Source: Haplomitrium mnioides
Taxonomy: Eukaryota > Marchantiophyta > Haplomitriopsida > Calobryales
Direction of reading: 5' to 3'
NCBI GenBank assembly: GCA_049999725.1
Contig: JBNGIS010003582.1
Coordinates: 1 to 58,804, forward strand
DNA: 58,804 bases
Of this stretch, positions 1 to 10,682 are shown piece by piece. Position 1 is the first letter of the stretch; each line of letters starts with the position of its first letter. The notes under the pieces were generated by a model. It was not told the DNA's origin. It saw only the letters and a program-made list of their open reading frames with translations, and searched no databases. Position numbers and translations under genes: made by a program.

Positions 1-1018
1 AAGTATGCAAGCTGAAGAAGGCTTTGTATGGATTAAAGCAACCGCCTAGAGCATGGTCTACCAAGATAGGAGAATATCTTGTGATAGTGGGGTTCAAGGT
101 TTCTGATGCAGAATATTCAATGCACATCAGAAGAACAGAGAAAGGTACCATGTTGATACTCATCTATGTGGATGATCTTATAATGACTGGAGATAGCATG
201 TAGGACATAACAGAGGTGAAGTTGTTACTGCATCAGAAATTTGAGATGAAAGATCTTGGAGAGATAAGATATTTTCTTGGCATTGAGTTCATTAATGAGG
301 AGAAAGGCATCTGGATGATACAAAGGCAGTATGCTCTGGACATGCTAGCCAAGTATGGGATGACAGGTTGCAAACCAATTGCAACACCTTTGGATCAGAA
401 CTCTAAGCTGAGTGATCACGAAAGAGAGAAGATTGAAGATCCCACACGATATCGGAAGATGGTAGGGAGTTTGATCTATATAACCATCACAAGACCAGAC
501 TTGAGTTATGCAGTGGGCTTGGTAAGCCAATTCGTGCAAAGTCCACGGAAGCCACACCTAGATGCAGTGCGTCGTATTCTTCGATATGTAAAGTCTACAG
601 TTCAGTATGGGTTGTTTTATGAGAGTGGCAGGGACTGTCAACTTTTTGGATATACAGATGCAGATTGGGCTGGAAGCTCAAGTGATAGAAGATCCACAAG
701 TGGGTATTTTTTTCTTTTGGTAGCGCTGGAATAGCTTGGAGCAGCAAAAAGCAACCAACGGTTGCATTATCAAGCACATAGGCAGAGTACAGAGGAGCAG
801 CCATGGCTACTTGTGAAGTGGCATGGTTACTAAAATTGTTACATGATCTTGGAGTGAGTGTGAATCACCATGTGGATGTTTACTGTGATAACATCAGTTG
901 CATTCAGTTGGCAAACAATCCAGTCTTCCGTGCACGCTCAAAACATATTGAGGTGCACTATCATTTTCTGAGAGAGAAGGTCTTAGCCAGGATGGTGGAT
1001 TTGAAGTATATCAGCACA
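1..1018 (+). pseudogene. Copia A pol: reverse transcriptase C-terminal half and RNase H
   Basis: Translation from base 1 gives the copia motif KKALYGLKQ, then the catalytic YVDD box at 165-176, KFEMKDLGEIRYFLGIE from about 234, and the conserved GSLIY..TRPDLSYAVG block. RNase H follows: YTDADWAGS near 650-675, RRSTSGYF, then AEYRGAAMATCEVAWL and SKHIEVHYHF at about 934-970. The protein would copy the retrotransposon RNA in a cytoplasmic particle. It is broken by TAG at about 199-201, by loss of one T at 707-713 just after GYFF, and by TAG near 781, and it runs at 1018 into an LTR fragment. Family assignment is secure; function is not retained. Confidence 0.9.
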
Positions 1019-1333
1019 GTGAATTTAGACCAGGATAGTCTAAATTCAGATAGGACGAAATATCATTTTGTCCTATCCTCATTTTTGTCTTATTCTATTT
1101 TGTCTTCTAGTGTTGACATCTATTTTGTCTTGTAGTGCCAACTCTAATTCGCTAGGCCTACTTTTCTGTGTATATAAAGGAGAGAGGGGGCTATTGCTCT
1201 TCATTCTATGCTTCCCTTTTGTTGTTGAGGATCTCTCTTGCTCCTCCCCTCTGTATGCTTGATGCAAGTGTAATAAAGTGCTGCTAGCACTCTTATATTG
1301 GCTCTAGATTGCTCTCTCTTTGATTTCTTCACA
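1019..1333 (+). mobile_element. 5'-truncated LTR fragment lodged in copia A RNase H
   Basis: From TGAATTTAGACC at 1019 the sequence follows the copia A 3' LTR (1469-1640), and then continues through a 3' LTR end of the form CTTCACA at about 1333. It lacks roughly the first 35 bases of that LTR. It holds a TATATAA-like box near 1172. On both sides lies a 31-33 bp copy of the same RNase H coding sequence (about 986-1018 and 1335-1366, few differences), encoding MVDLKYIST. A duplication this long is not what an LTR integrase makes. Confidence 0.75.
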
Positions 1334-1334
1334 A

Positions 1335-1517
1335 GCAAGGATGGTGGATCTGAAGTATATCAGCACTGAGGATCAGGTGGCTGATATTTTTACAAAATCA
1401 TTGGGGGCAAAAAAGTTACAGAAGTTCAGAGTACAACTAGGTGTACATGCGTTGAGCTCGAGAGGGAGTGTTGAGAATTCGAGCTCTGTTAAGTTACCTA
1501 ATGAATTTAGACCATGA
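1335..1517 (+). pseudogene. Copia A RNase H tail, reading into the 3' LTR
   Basis: The frame resumes the copia C-terminus with MVDLKYISTEDQVADIFTKSL, the usual end of copia RNase H, then LGVHALSSRGS. The codons for SSRGS are also the polypurine tract, and the frame stops about 46 bases inside the 3' LTR. Copia E shows the same arrangement at its 3' end (stop at 47235), so it is a family trait rather than chance. Confidence 0.8.
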
Positions 1518-1640
1518 TAGTCTAAATTCAGATAACATAAAATACCATTTTGTCCTGTCTTCATTTTTATCTTATTCTATTTTATCTTCTAGTGTTGATT
1601 TCTATTTTGTCATGTAGTGCCAACCCTAATTCGTTGAACT
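1469..1640 (+). repeat. Copia A 3' LTR, truncated on the right
   Basis: It starts TGTTGAGAATTC directly after the purine tract ending GAGAGGGAG. It contains a perfect 10-bp inverted repeat (GAATTTAGAC / GTCTAAATTC, about 1504-1530) that is also kept in the fragment at 1020-1046. The sequence departs from that copy after AATTCG near 1633, where the gypsy G LTR begins. Confidence 0.8.
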
Positions 1641-4400
1641 TGTCACCATTTTTGCGACATGGAGAATTGCTTAAAGCAACTGCGAGGCTAAGCGGGAAGG
1701 GTGAAGCAGTGTTTCATCATAGTTTTGGTTCTTGAAGGAGTCTATGGGGCGCTGCAGAAACGTGGCAGCCCCACCGCACTTCACAAGATTCGGGGACACG
1801 CGGTAGTCCCAGGGAGTCCACGTACTCTTAGCGGAAATTTGGGGAGACCCGGTTAAATAGGATGTGATCAGCCTCTCTAAGTGGGGAGCTCCAATTAAAT
1901 AGGTTCCGATCAGCCACCTTACATGGAGAGCCCACTTAACGGGGATCCGACGGGAAACCCAATTGGGGACCATAGGAAGAGATGCAAAACGACGATTTAT
2001 CATGGGTCCGGCCAGACCAAGAACAAGCAAGCCAAAACGATGAGCTATCACTGATCCAACATAGCCGGTGGGAAAAGTTCGACATGAGTCTATGGCGCGC
2101 ATGGTTCTTATAGTAAAAGGGCGCTCCGAAACGACAATATATCGAAGGTCCCGCCAGACCAAGCTCCAAGAATGTCGAAAAGATGATCAAGTGACAATCC
2201 GGCCAAAAGAAGAAGCGAGCAACGAGTAGCCGAAAGAGCGATCCATCGACGATTCAACCATAACAAGATCAAGGAACGACGAAAAGAGGATAAATCTTGG
2301 GTCCGGTCAGACAAGATCCAATGAGGATGAAAAAATGATCAAGCAAAGTTTCGGCTAGAGGAGGAAGCGAGCAACAAGCAGCCGAAAGGGCAATCCATCA
2401 ACGATCCGGCTAGAATAAGACCAAGAGTAGCGAAAAAACGATGAAACGATGATCCAGCCAAAAGAAGAAGCAAGAGACCAGCAGTCAAAAGGGTGACCTA
2501 TCATAGTTTCGACATGGACAAGGACAAAAGTTCAACGGGGCAACGTTGAAAGTTCGAAACGGATCAGAAGGGAGCTTCAGTTCTTATTGTAAGCGGGTGT
2601 CGAAATGGCGACAACAGATACCGTTTTTACTCGACGAGGGAACTATTTTGCAGATGACGTGGCATTTGCGGAAGAGAGGAGGGTCAGCGAGGGTCAACCG
2701 CGGAATCCGATCAAGGCGTTGGTCCGCTTACCCGTCGAACGATGCAGTAGCGATCAAAGATGATCCGAGGGGTTCTCCGGGTCAACCGCAGAATCTGGTA
2801 AAAGCGTCGGACGACCCAGTGACGGATGACGTGGTGGGCATGACAAGTGGCGACCTGTGGGGTTCCGAAGAGTGACGGCGAGGTTCCGAAGAGGTTTGCG
2901 GACACGTGGCAACCAGTGGAGTTCCGAAGAGCGACGGCGAGGTTCCGAAAAGGTTTGCGGAAGCGTGGCGGCTTGCAGGAGGTCCGCGGGCGATCGTGGA
3001 GGCATCAGCAAGGAGAATCGATGACGATTGAGAAGCAGCCCGTAGGATGTGTCGAGTAATCCATGTGAATCCAATTCCAAATGAATTTCTTCGAAAATTT
3101 GTCTGCGAGATAAACCTCTCCGACCAAGCTTTGGATCTGCGCCCAACGAGTTGCTTCGAAAGAATCGAATTGGGATTGCTACGGGATTGTTGATGCGTCC
3201 AACGACAAGGCGATCTGATCAAAATTCTTCAAGTAGGAGGATTACGAATCGAAGACAAGGTTCAGTCGAGAGTTCTCCGAAAATCTTCCTCCCTCAACCT
3301 TGAATGCTTCAACGATATGACCGTTAAACGTAGGCTGTCTGCCAGGTGTCAGCTTGTCAAGAAACAACTGTTAACAAGAAAAACTGCCAAAGTTCAACAA
3401 AGAAGAGCGGGTTGATCTTGATCAAAAATTTGTTGGGAGGAGACGCGCACCTGTAATGGGAGTATAGGTGGGATCGTTGTGAAATGAAGGTGGTTGTTTA
3501 TGCAAAATTGAATTGTGAGAGCAAAGTCGAAGAGGAGGAAGCAGCGAGGGAGAGAGGAGAGAATTCCAGCCAAGAATCAAGTGAGAGAGAGGACTTGTGC
3601 AGGGGAATCAGCGGGGGTGGAGGTGAACTGGATGGGCGCTGAGAATCGTTGAACGTGGAGCTCTGAATCTTAGGCGATCAAGGTAGGCTCATCGCGCGGG
3701 TGGACCAACATTTAGTTGAAGGGAATTCTTTCGGTCTTGAATTCGTGAGAGGCTGCCAATGGGGGATCTTGGGGTCGTCTCAGCATCATTTGTGCAGGAG
3801 CATCAATCCTATGGGCGCTTGGGGGCGTTTCTGGTCACAATTCTCAAGTGGAGTCAAGAGGGGAGTGGCTGTGTGAGTGCTTGCGCACTGCATAGAAGAT
3901 CCATTCGAAGCTCAAGGTGGAGTGGATGGCCATCAGTCGAGGGGGTTGTTTTTCAGAGGTGGAAGTTAAAGAAATCCTCTTCCGAGCATGAGGAAGTGAA
4001 TTCAGGGTTTCTTGCGAGGGAAGTTGAAAAACTATCTGGGTGAGAGTGCGTGGGTGAAGAGGCAGAGGAAGACTAAAGAGGAAGTTGCTGGAGGAAGTTG
4101 AAGGAAATTTGGAGAGAAAAATTCTTGCGAGGTGGAAAGGATTGTAATGTTGGCGGACAACGTGGAAGTATATGTGTCTCTATGTTTATGTGTGTTTAGT
4201 TAGATTTGTGTTCTGGTTGTAGTTATGTGGAGTTCTTAGTCATTAGAGGTCTGCATTCCACTTGTCAAATCATAAAGACATCTTAGACAAGGGAAGTCAA
4301 GAATAATAGCATTGTCTTGTGATAATTGGATGTTGGGGCTTATTCTCTTTTTTGTACATGAGGTGTTTGGATTCAGTTTTGGACCCTTGACTTATATTCC
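1641..4400 (+). repeat. Gypsy G 5' LTR
   Basis: Nearly collinear with 15648-18655. It contains imperfect subrepeats of roughly 110-160 bp between about 2165 and 2520, recognisable by recurring GATGATC, AAGAAGAAGC and GCCGAAA motifs, and a shorter repeat around 2870-2990 based on GAGGTTCCGAAGAG. The frames here that read as long proteins on either strand appear in both LTR copies with shifts and stops and are not genes. The right end is uncertain by tens of bases. Confidence 0.75.
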
Positions 4401-4947
4401 AAAGAGATTCAGCAGCATTACAGCCTACCAGTGCATGCCTTGAGAAATGAATGTGAATGAGCAAGTGGGCTACTGAAGCAACTGTTGGTTAGTGGCCAGG
4501 GTTGTGAGACACGCAAGAACCTCTCAGGCTCTTAAGAGAGGACCCACCAAGAGGTCATTGCACCCAAGAATCAGATGCTCTGTTCTATCTACCTTTGTCT
4601 TCCAAGTGACACCTTTCGAGGTTAAGGCCTGAAGAATGCGTGTGACCAACATCTATGGGCTTTGGAGATGTGTGCTTGGGTGTTGTTGAGTGTTGTGCAG
4701 ACACTTTAGAGCTGGTAAGAAGGAGTTGGGGTCCATTCGGTGCAAAGCTCCTCCCATAAAAGGTTTTGAAACACCAGTCAGCCCTTAATCAGAGGTAACT
4801 CTGTCGAAAAAGAGTTAAGGCTCCAACCACGAGGCTGACATACATTTTTTTTGGCAATCACGACGGGACAAAAGAATTCTGGAACAGTAACGTTGCAATT
4901 ATTTGTAGAGTGAAATAGTGGAGCAAGAGAAAAGAGTCTGGAATTCT
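4401..4947 (+). other. Gypsy G untranslated leader
   Basis: Non-coding stretch between the 5' LTR and gag. I could not identify a confident primer binding site. A TGGCAATCACGACGGG string near 4852 begins with TGG as primer sites do, but it lies some 450 bases past the last LTR homology, so I do not call it. Confidence 0.5.
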
Positions 4948-6451
4948 ATGAGCAACCTAGTACCAGAAGTGGAAGAAGACTAGCCAAGGAGGTTGGCCGG
5001 GTTGGATAAAGGAGGGATTTCACTCAGAAGTGGGAGAAACTTAGAAAGGGCAGTCAGAGCTTCGGGTTCCATACCTACCGCAACCCCAATGGCCAATGTG
5101 GGGCATGTAACACAGAGGTTCCGATTCAGATACAAGACGTTTAGGGGATCTACAATGGAGGATCTAGATGAGTGGTTGGATGAATTCAAGGGTACATCCT
5201 ACGCAAATGGGGAGAACTTCATTAAGGAGGCTATTCTCCCCGAGGTGTTAAAAAGGGAGGCTGGCCCTTGGTACCAAACACTATCGAAAGCCATCAAAAG
5301 AAATTGGGACACTTTCAATGCAGCCTTCCTAAAGGAGTTCAGAAAGATAGGAGGGGAGTCCGAGGCCTTGATCAAGATAGGCCAAATGAAGATGAAGAAG
5401 CACGAATCTGTAAGGAAGTTTCTTCATCGGTTCCAGATGATGGCTAAAAATATCAACCCCCTGCATTGGATGGGATACTAACCTCCTGGTTTATTTCAAC
5501 CCTACCTAGAAGTCTAGAGGTCTGGATGAGGAGGTCCAAGCCCACATTCCTGGAGCAAGCAATGGAAGAAGCCCAATCTTATATCAAAGTTGAAGTGGCA
5601 AGCTCCAAAAGAAAGTCAAAGAGAAGGAATGATTTTGACAATTCTTCAGAGAGCTCTGGTCAAGAAGATATCTCTGATGATAGCTCCGCTTCAGAGTCTA
5701 AATCAGATAGCGAGATTAGCCCTGAGAGCTCGGAAGATGAAAGGTCCCATAGGAGGCAGAAGAAAAAAGGAAGCAAAAAGAAAAAGGAAGCCAAAGAGAA
5801 GAGGGCCAAGAGACATGATCAGCACAAGGAGGGCAAGGAGAAAAAAGCCCACTCGTCCCATGACAAAGGAGCTGGCGGAGAGACCAACAAGAGGAGGGGG
5901 CTGAAAGACCCCATGGAAGAGATCAATGCAAAACTGGAAGCCATGTAGATCCATTTTGCAGGTCTGAAGCCCGAGGGCAAAAAAGTGTTAACACGGAGGG
6001 CACATGTCTGGTGCGTGAAGTTCCGCACCTATGGGCACTCCCCCTAAGAATGCTCCCTAGATGGGATGCCCATCCATTATATGATGGAGGACCCCCTGAG
6101 TGGTATCATGAGGAGGTGGAATATGTGCAGGAGGAACCACCCGAACTTGTGTACTAGGTGGTTAGCCAACCTCGACCAATAGCGGGCCGACCTGTCAATA
6201 CGGTGCCTGGTCAATCGGCGGCTTGGGGACATGCGCGGCCAAAAAGGTCATGGGTCGGGCCGAGTCGGACCAAGGTAATGGTGTGCTGGAACTGTGGGCA
6301 GCCATGCTACATTTCCTCAAATTGTCCCGAGCTCAGGAAGCAAGGGTATGGCGTGCTACCGCCATTGTGTACCGATTGCAAAATGGAAGGGCATCTGGTT
6401 AACAATTGCCTCCATGCTAGAAGGCAAGAGCTACCTCCCAACTCGGCCTAG
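4948..6451 (+). pseudogene. Gypsy G gag: capsid and nucleocapsid
   Basis: The most upstream ATG in frame is at 4948, followed by TAG at 4981. The capsid-like part has a retrotrans_gag signature (REAGPWYQTLSKAI, then FKEFRKIG-like sequence and RKFLHRFQMM) around 5240-5450. A frameshift near 5460-5480 leads into a strongly charged segment (5590-5945): serine/acidic, then lysine-rich. Two nucleocapsid knuckles follow after further breaks. The first (6284-6325, CWNCGQPCYISSNC) has Tyr in place of the zinc-binding His; the second (6368-6409, CTDCKMEGHLVNNC) is intact CX2CX4HX4C. Gag would form the virus-like particle. The stops and frameshifts make it a pseudogene. Confidence 0.8.
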
Positions 6452-6478
6452 CAAGCACCTCCACCGGCGGCAGTCAAC

Positions 6479-7670
6479 TTGGTGACCACCTCATGGGAGC
6501 ATGGGGTAGAGTTTCCAGAAGTGGAGACTCTAGTGGAGGAGGATTGCTACACCAAGGCTGCAACCATAGCCAAGGAAAAAAGAAAGGCCAAGCAGGCTCG
6601 AAGAAACGAGAGGGTTGCAAATGTGTTCCCCACTGAGGAGGACTCATATTACAAAAGAGAGCACCGCACCCGAAATTATTCTATCTTATGTAAGAGGAGG
6701 AAGTCAAAAAGCAACTGGAAGTCTTAGAAGCGACCGAAGCTCAGCAAGCAGTGGAGAAGACCCTGCGAGAGGTCAATCGCAGAAATGGCATTGAGCAAGC
6801 CAAGCAAGACCTTGCGCCCCAACCCCCACCCAGCACATATGTGCTCTACAACATCTAGAGGGATGTGAGGGACTGCCCGGTCACTGCAACCGTAGGGCAG
6901 TTGATTAGAGACAACTCTGTATACAAAAAGCAGCTCTAGGAGCTACTCATTGCCGCCTGGAGGTAAAGGAAACTTCCCACGGTGGGCACCACCGTTGATC
7001 TGAGGATGATCTGTGAAGGCAAAGGAGCTCATGAGATAGACATCTAGATTGCGGGGTGCACTCTGTCCTTGGTGCCAGTGGATGGAGAAGCGAGAGTAAA
7101 TATCATGGTGGAGGAGACTGCCCACCGACTGGGCAGCCCAGGATGGATCTAGGGTTAAGCCTTTGGGAGCCTTGCTGAAGGTGCCCACCTCGATCGAGGG
7201 GAAAGAGTTTGCATTGAACTACCTGGTGATGAGGCCGTCGCGGAGTTTTCCATATCATGTTTTAATCGGGAGGCCTCGGTTGTATGGAGCCAAAGTAATA
7301 CACAATTGAAGGGACTCCACACTAGTGCATTACAGTCATGTCCCATACAATGGGGAGATCATAGAGGATAAGGAGTATGACACAGAGTGGTCGGTGGAAG
7401 AGGAGTCGGAAGAGGAGGACACTTACTAGTTGATGCTGGTAAGTGACATAACAGAGGCAGATTTTTTGGACAGTGTCGAAGCCAAGTTCAACCAGCTAGA
7501 GACCTCTGTCTTTGGAGTTTGGGACACGACGGGAGCTGGAGCAGAAGTGCCAATCCATAGCTCAAGGTTTGACCTAAAAGAGGAGTCAGAGGCATCCACT
7601 TCCAGCCTTGGACCTGAGATAAAAGGGGAGTTGATTGCAGCTATCATCCTAGTGGAGGATGATCACTAAA
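6479..7670 (+). pseudogene. Gypsy G spacer and aspartic protease-like region
   Basis: Broken frames joining gag to RT. At 7078-7107 the translation reads VDGEARVNIM, followed by VEETAHRLG, which corresponds to the retropepsin site of plant gypsy elements (usually VDGGA or VDSGA then VNIM). The residue after DG is Glu, so the active-site triad is altered. Several TAG codons interrupt the region (for example near 6858, 6939, 7045 and 7150). No other function is visible. Confidence 0.6.
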
Positions 7671-7789
7671 TGAGGACAAGAAGCTTGCTGTAGGAGGCCA
7701 ACGGTTCGCCTATTTGGAGTCAGACTATGACTCCACGAGCAAGAACAAGGTGGAGGTCATCCGGGGGAGCAATACATAGAGATAACGGC

Positions 7790-8525
7790 CCTTTATGGGA
7801 GGACATTTCAGCTTGGTTTCGCCTTAAACAGAGGGGGCTGATAGAGCCTTCATGTAGACCTTAGGGAACTTCAGCAACATGTTTGCATGGAGCCATATGG
7901 ACCTGAAGGGCGTGCCTAGAGAGCTGGGGGAGCACAGAATTGACTTGGAAGATAATGCTACTCCCGTACGGCAACGGCAGTACCGAATGAACCCACGTTT
8001 CTCTCTATTGGTGAAAGAGGAGGTGGATAAGCTCCTAGAGGCAAAATTCATCTACCATGTACTAAACAGTGAATGGGTGTCTCCTTTGGTGGTGGTGCCG
8101 AAGAAGGCAGGCTTAGACGGGAAGCCAAAGATCAGGGTGTGCCAAGACTACCCGCAAACTGAATGTGGCCACCAAGAAGGACCACTACCCTCTGCCTTTT
8201 ACTGATGGTGTGCTGGACTTGGTGGCGGGCCAAGAAGTCTATAGTTTCATGGACGAGTATTCCGGCTACAACCAGGTGTGGATACGATATGAGGACTAGC
8301 TAAAGACTTCCTTCACAACGGAGTGAGGAGTGTTCGCCTTTCAACGAATGCCATTTGGTCTCTGCAACGCTTCAGGTACATTCCAGAGACTAATGATGAA
8401 CATGTTTCGATACTACCTCAGGAAGTTCTTCGAAATCTTCATCGACAACTTTATAATATATGGCAAGGTCAAGGATCATGAAGAGCATGTGTGGCTCACA
8501 TTCCAGCGATGCAGAGAAACATGAC
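7790..8525 (+). pseudogene. Gypsy G reverse transcriptase
   Basis: The translation shows the gypsy RT order: FAWSHMDLKGVP, then VRQRQYRMNP, WVSPLVVVPKK at about 8080-8105, RVCQDYR, VYSFMDEYSGYNQV around 8238-8280, FAFQRMPFGLCNA at 8336-8375, and the catalytic box. The box reads FIDNF (8438-8452) in place of FIDDF, so the second catalytic Asp (8447-8449) is Asn through a single G to A change. Frameshifts occur near 8150 and 8522, and stops near 8297 and 8326. It would have made element cDNA; it is inactive. Confidence 0.85.
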
Positions 8526-8530
8526 TACGG

Positions 8531-9164
8531 TTGTACCTTGGAAAATGTTTCTTTACAGTGAGGGAAGGGATACAATTGGGGCATAGGGTCTCCAACCAAG
8601 GGATTGCTGTGGACCAAGAGAAGGTGGCGGTATGGCTGGGGGTGGCGTTTCCAACGTGCTTGGTGGAGGCGCAGGGATTCCTGTGCTGTGTGGGTTACTA
8701 CAGAAAGTTCATCCCAAAATTTTCCCTGGTAGCCTACCACCTAACAGAGATGGTGAAGAGGGGCAGTGACTTTGACCCAACAAAGCCCATGAGATCAAGC
8801 TTTAATGAGCTCAAGAGGCGATTGGCCAACGCGCTTATCCTAGCACCCCCAAACTGGACCAAAGAGTTCCACGTGATGGTGGATGTTTCGGGCTTCTGTG
8901 TGGGGGCAGTGTTGAGCCAGCTCAATGAGGAGGGCCGGGACCACCCAATCTACTTTGCCAGCAGACTCCTCTTAACGGCGGAGAAGAATTACTCGCCCAC
9001 CGATCGTGAGGCCTTAGGGATAATCTGCTCCATGAAGAAGTTCCAACACTATGTGTTGCATTACAAGGTGGTGTTTCACACAGATCATGATGCCCTCAAT
9101 TACATGGTCAACAAGTCCCCACACCTTGAGTGGCAGTTGAGGAGAGAATGGCATAGGGCCTGAG
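8531..9164 (+). pseudogene. Gypsy G RT thumb and RNase H
   Basis: A 210-residue open stretch covers the RT connection (LGHRVSNQGIAVD, GFLCCVGYYRKFIPKF) and RNase H (KEFHVMVDVSGFCVGAVLSQ, HPIYFASRLL, EKNYSPTDREALGII, FHTDHDALNYM). The first RNase H Asp (in VDVSG) and the Glu of DREAL are kept. Directly after YMVNKSPHLEWQL the integrase zinc finger and core that should follow are missing. Confidence 0.85.
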
Positions 9165-9492
9165 CTGAACGGAAAGGGTGCACCAGTTGGAGACCTTAGA
9201 AGAGAGCATAGCAGGGGCTTACGAGAGGTTGGTACATCATCAGTAGCTGACCAAGAGGCAGCACGACATGAAGTTGAGACCAGTCGACTTCAAAGGAGGG
9301 GATCTAGTGCTGCTTTACGACAACAGGTTTATGCACTTCTCCGAGAAGCTGCATACTCGGTGGATAAGGCCCTACTTGGTGAGAGTGTTTTATGACAATG
9401 GGTCAGTGGAGTTGAGGACGGTGACAGGGGCACACCTTCCCAACCGGGCTCACTACGAAAGGCTCAAACGGTATTACCACCAAGAGGACTAA
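9165..9492 (+). pseudogene. Gypsy G integrase C-terminal remnant
   Basis: The sequence gives a helical linker (VHQLETLEESIAGAYERLVHH in one frame), then MKLRPVDFKGGDLVLLYDNR and KLHTRWIRPYLVRVFYDNGSVELRT, the SH3-like end of gypsy integrases, then LPNRAHYERLKRYY and a stop at 9490-9492. No H2C2 finger and no D,D-35-E core lie between RNase H and this part, so roughly 1 kb has been deleted. No chromodomain is present. Confidence 0.75.
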
Positions 9493-10290
9493 GGTGGAGG
9501 GTGTTGTCGTGTATAGTAGACGTGGAAATTTTTTGTACATCTGTTTGTTTAGCGTTGCGTAGTGAGTTGTGTTCGTTCGTGTCATAGTGTTGTATGAGTG
9601 GTGCTGGGGTGGTGACCAGGTCAACTAAAGTCACCTAGCAAAGAAGATCAGAACGACGACCACGAAGGAGGCCAAGGAGGTCGGAAGGAGGAAGGTGTTT
9701 GCGGGGTCGCTGCACAATTAAAAAGGGAGTTATGTCGGTCGGGTGTTTGCGTTTTTTCTTTTTTTTTGTAATTATTGAGCTCTCGTCTTGTAAATTCTTT
9801 CAAGTTTGCATTAGTCAGTTGTATCCCTTTGTATTTTATTGTTTTAGTGTTGTCTTGCCAATCCTGCACCTTTCTCCTCTCCCTCCTTTCCCTTCTCTTC
9901 TTCTCTTTCATGCTTTCCCTTGTGAATGTCATGAATCTTGCAATGCAAGGGGGAGCCCTGTGAAATCCAGAGGAGTCAGATAAGAAGGCTAGCAGGAGGA
10001 TCAAAGGAACTTACAACAATTCGGGACAGAGGCAAGGCTGACAATAGTGAGCAAGAGGAATTCAAGGAGAGTTGACATGAAGATCAGAAGAATTGAGCAA
10101 CAGAATGATTCAAGGAGAGGAGGGCAGAGATCAAAGGAGCCAGCAACAATCGAGGAGGAATGGACGAGAAGAGCTACGAGAGATGAAGGCAAGGTGGAGC
10201 ACAGTCAGATGCGTATGCAGATAGCCATCACATGACTGGATCGAAGGTCGCAACACTGCGAGGACTTGCCCAACGGCAACAAACAACGAA
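9493..10290 (+). other. Gypsy G 3' noncoding region, left of the copia B insertion
   Basis: No gene. The plus strand is purine-rich over much of 9640-9710 and 9990-10220, with a pyrimidine-rich stretch at 9840-9910. It continues at 15209 after the copia B insertion. Confidence 0.6.
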
Positions 10291-10295
10291 CAAAG

Positions 10296-10670
10296 TGTTG
10301 GAAATAGCTGTGTTCACACCTGCTATTGTAGTGTCCAATCTTTCCTGGATAAGATATATCCAGTTAGGATATGTCTTATGTGCACCTGGATATTATGTAC
10401 ACTCCAGGAGTTGTAATGGTTCACAAAGGTTGCAGCCCTTGCATAGGAAAGGACATTTCCTTCCAGATAAATGCTGGTTGCAATCCTGGATGTAACTCGA
10501 CCAGTTTTTCCACCTTAAATTGAATATACTCATAATCACCTTACTAAAGTTGTATCAGTTGATTGCATGTATCTATGAGCTATTAGACTTGATGTTTGCA
10601 TAAGGATTTGTCATTAGAGAGATCCTAACATCAGTTCATTTCTAATATGTTGTAAGATGAAATTTTAACA
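10296..10670 (+). repeat. Copia B 5' LTR
   Basis: 375 bp, TG...CA ends, near-identical to 14829-15203. An antisense relative of this LTR occurs alone at 47930-48328. Confidence 0.93.
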
Positions 10671-10682
10671 TGGTATCAGAGC
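10671..10682 (+). promoter_or_regulatory. Copia B primer binding site
   Basis: TGGTATCAGAGC directly abuts the LTR. It is complementary to the 3' end of plant initiator tRNA-Met, the usual primer of plant copia elements. Confidence 0.93.

Larger units (their letters stand above)
1..1640 (+). mobile_element. Copia A retrotransposon, 3' part (left end outside window)
   Basis: The fragment begins inside a Ty1/copia reverse transcriptase and continues through RNase H, a polypurine tract and a truncated 3' LTR. It closely resembles copia E at 42909-47414 in protein order and in the PPT (GAGCTCGAG followed by GGGAG), so the two are related families. The LTR is cut at 1640, where the gypsy G 5' LTR begins, so the right part of the copia LTR is missing. 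An extra LTR fragment lies in the RNase H region at about 1019-1333. The element is dead: it has an in-frame TAG near 199, a frameshift in a T run near 707-713 and the internal LTR fragment. Confidence 0.9.

Noticed and set aside
2546-3222. Overlapping 100-146 residue frames on both strands
   Set aside because: They lie in the GC-rich part of the gypsy G LTR; the matching part of the other LTR breaks them.
4845-4875. TGGCAATCACGACGGG as gypsy G primer site
   Set aside because: It lies about 450 bases beyond the end of LTR homology and I cannot match it to a tRNA.
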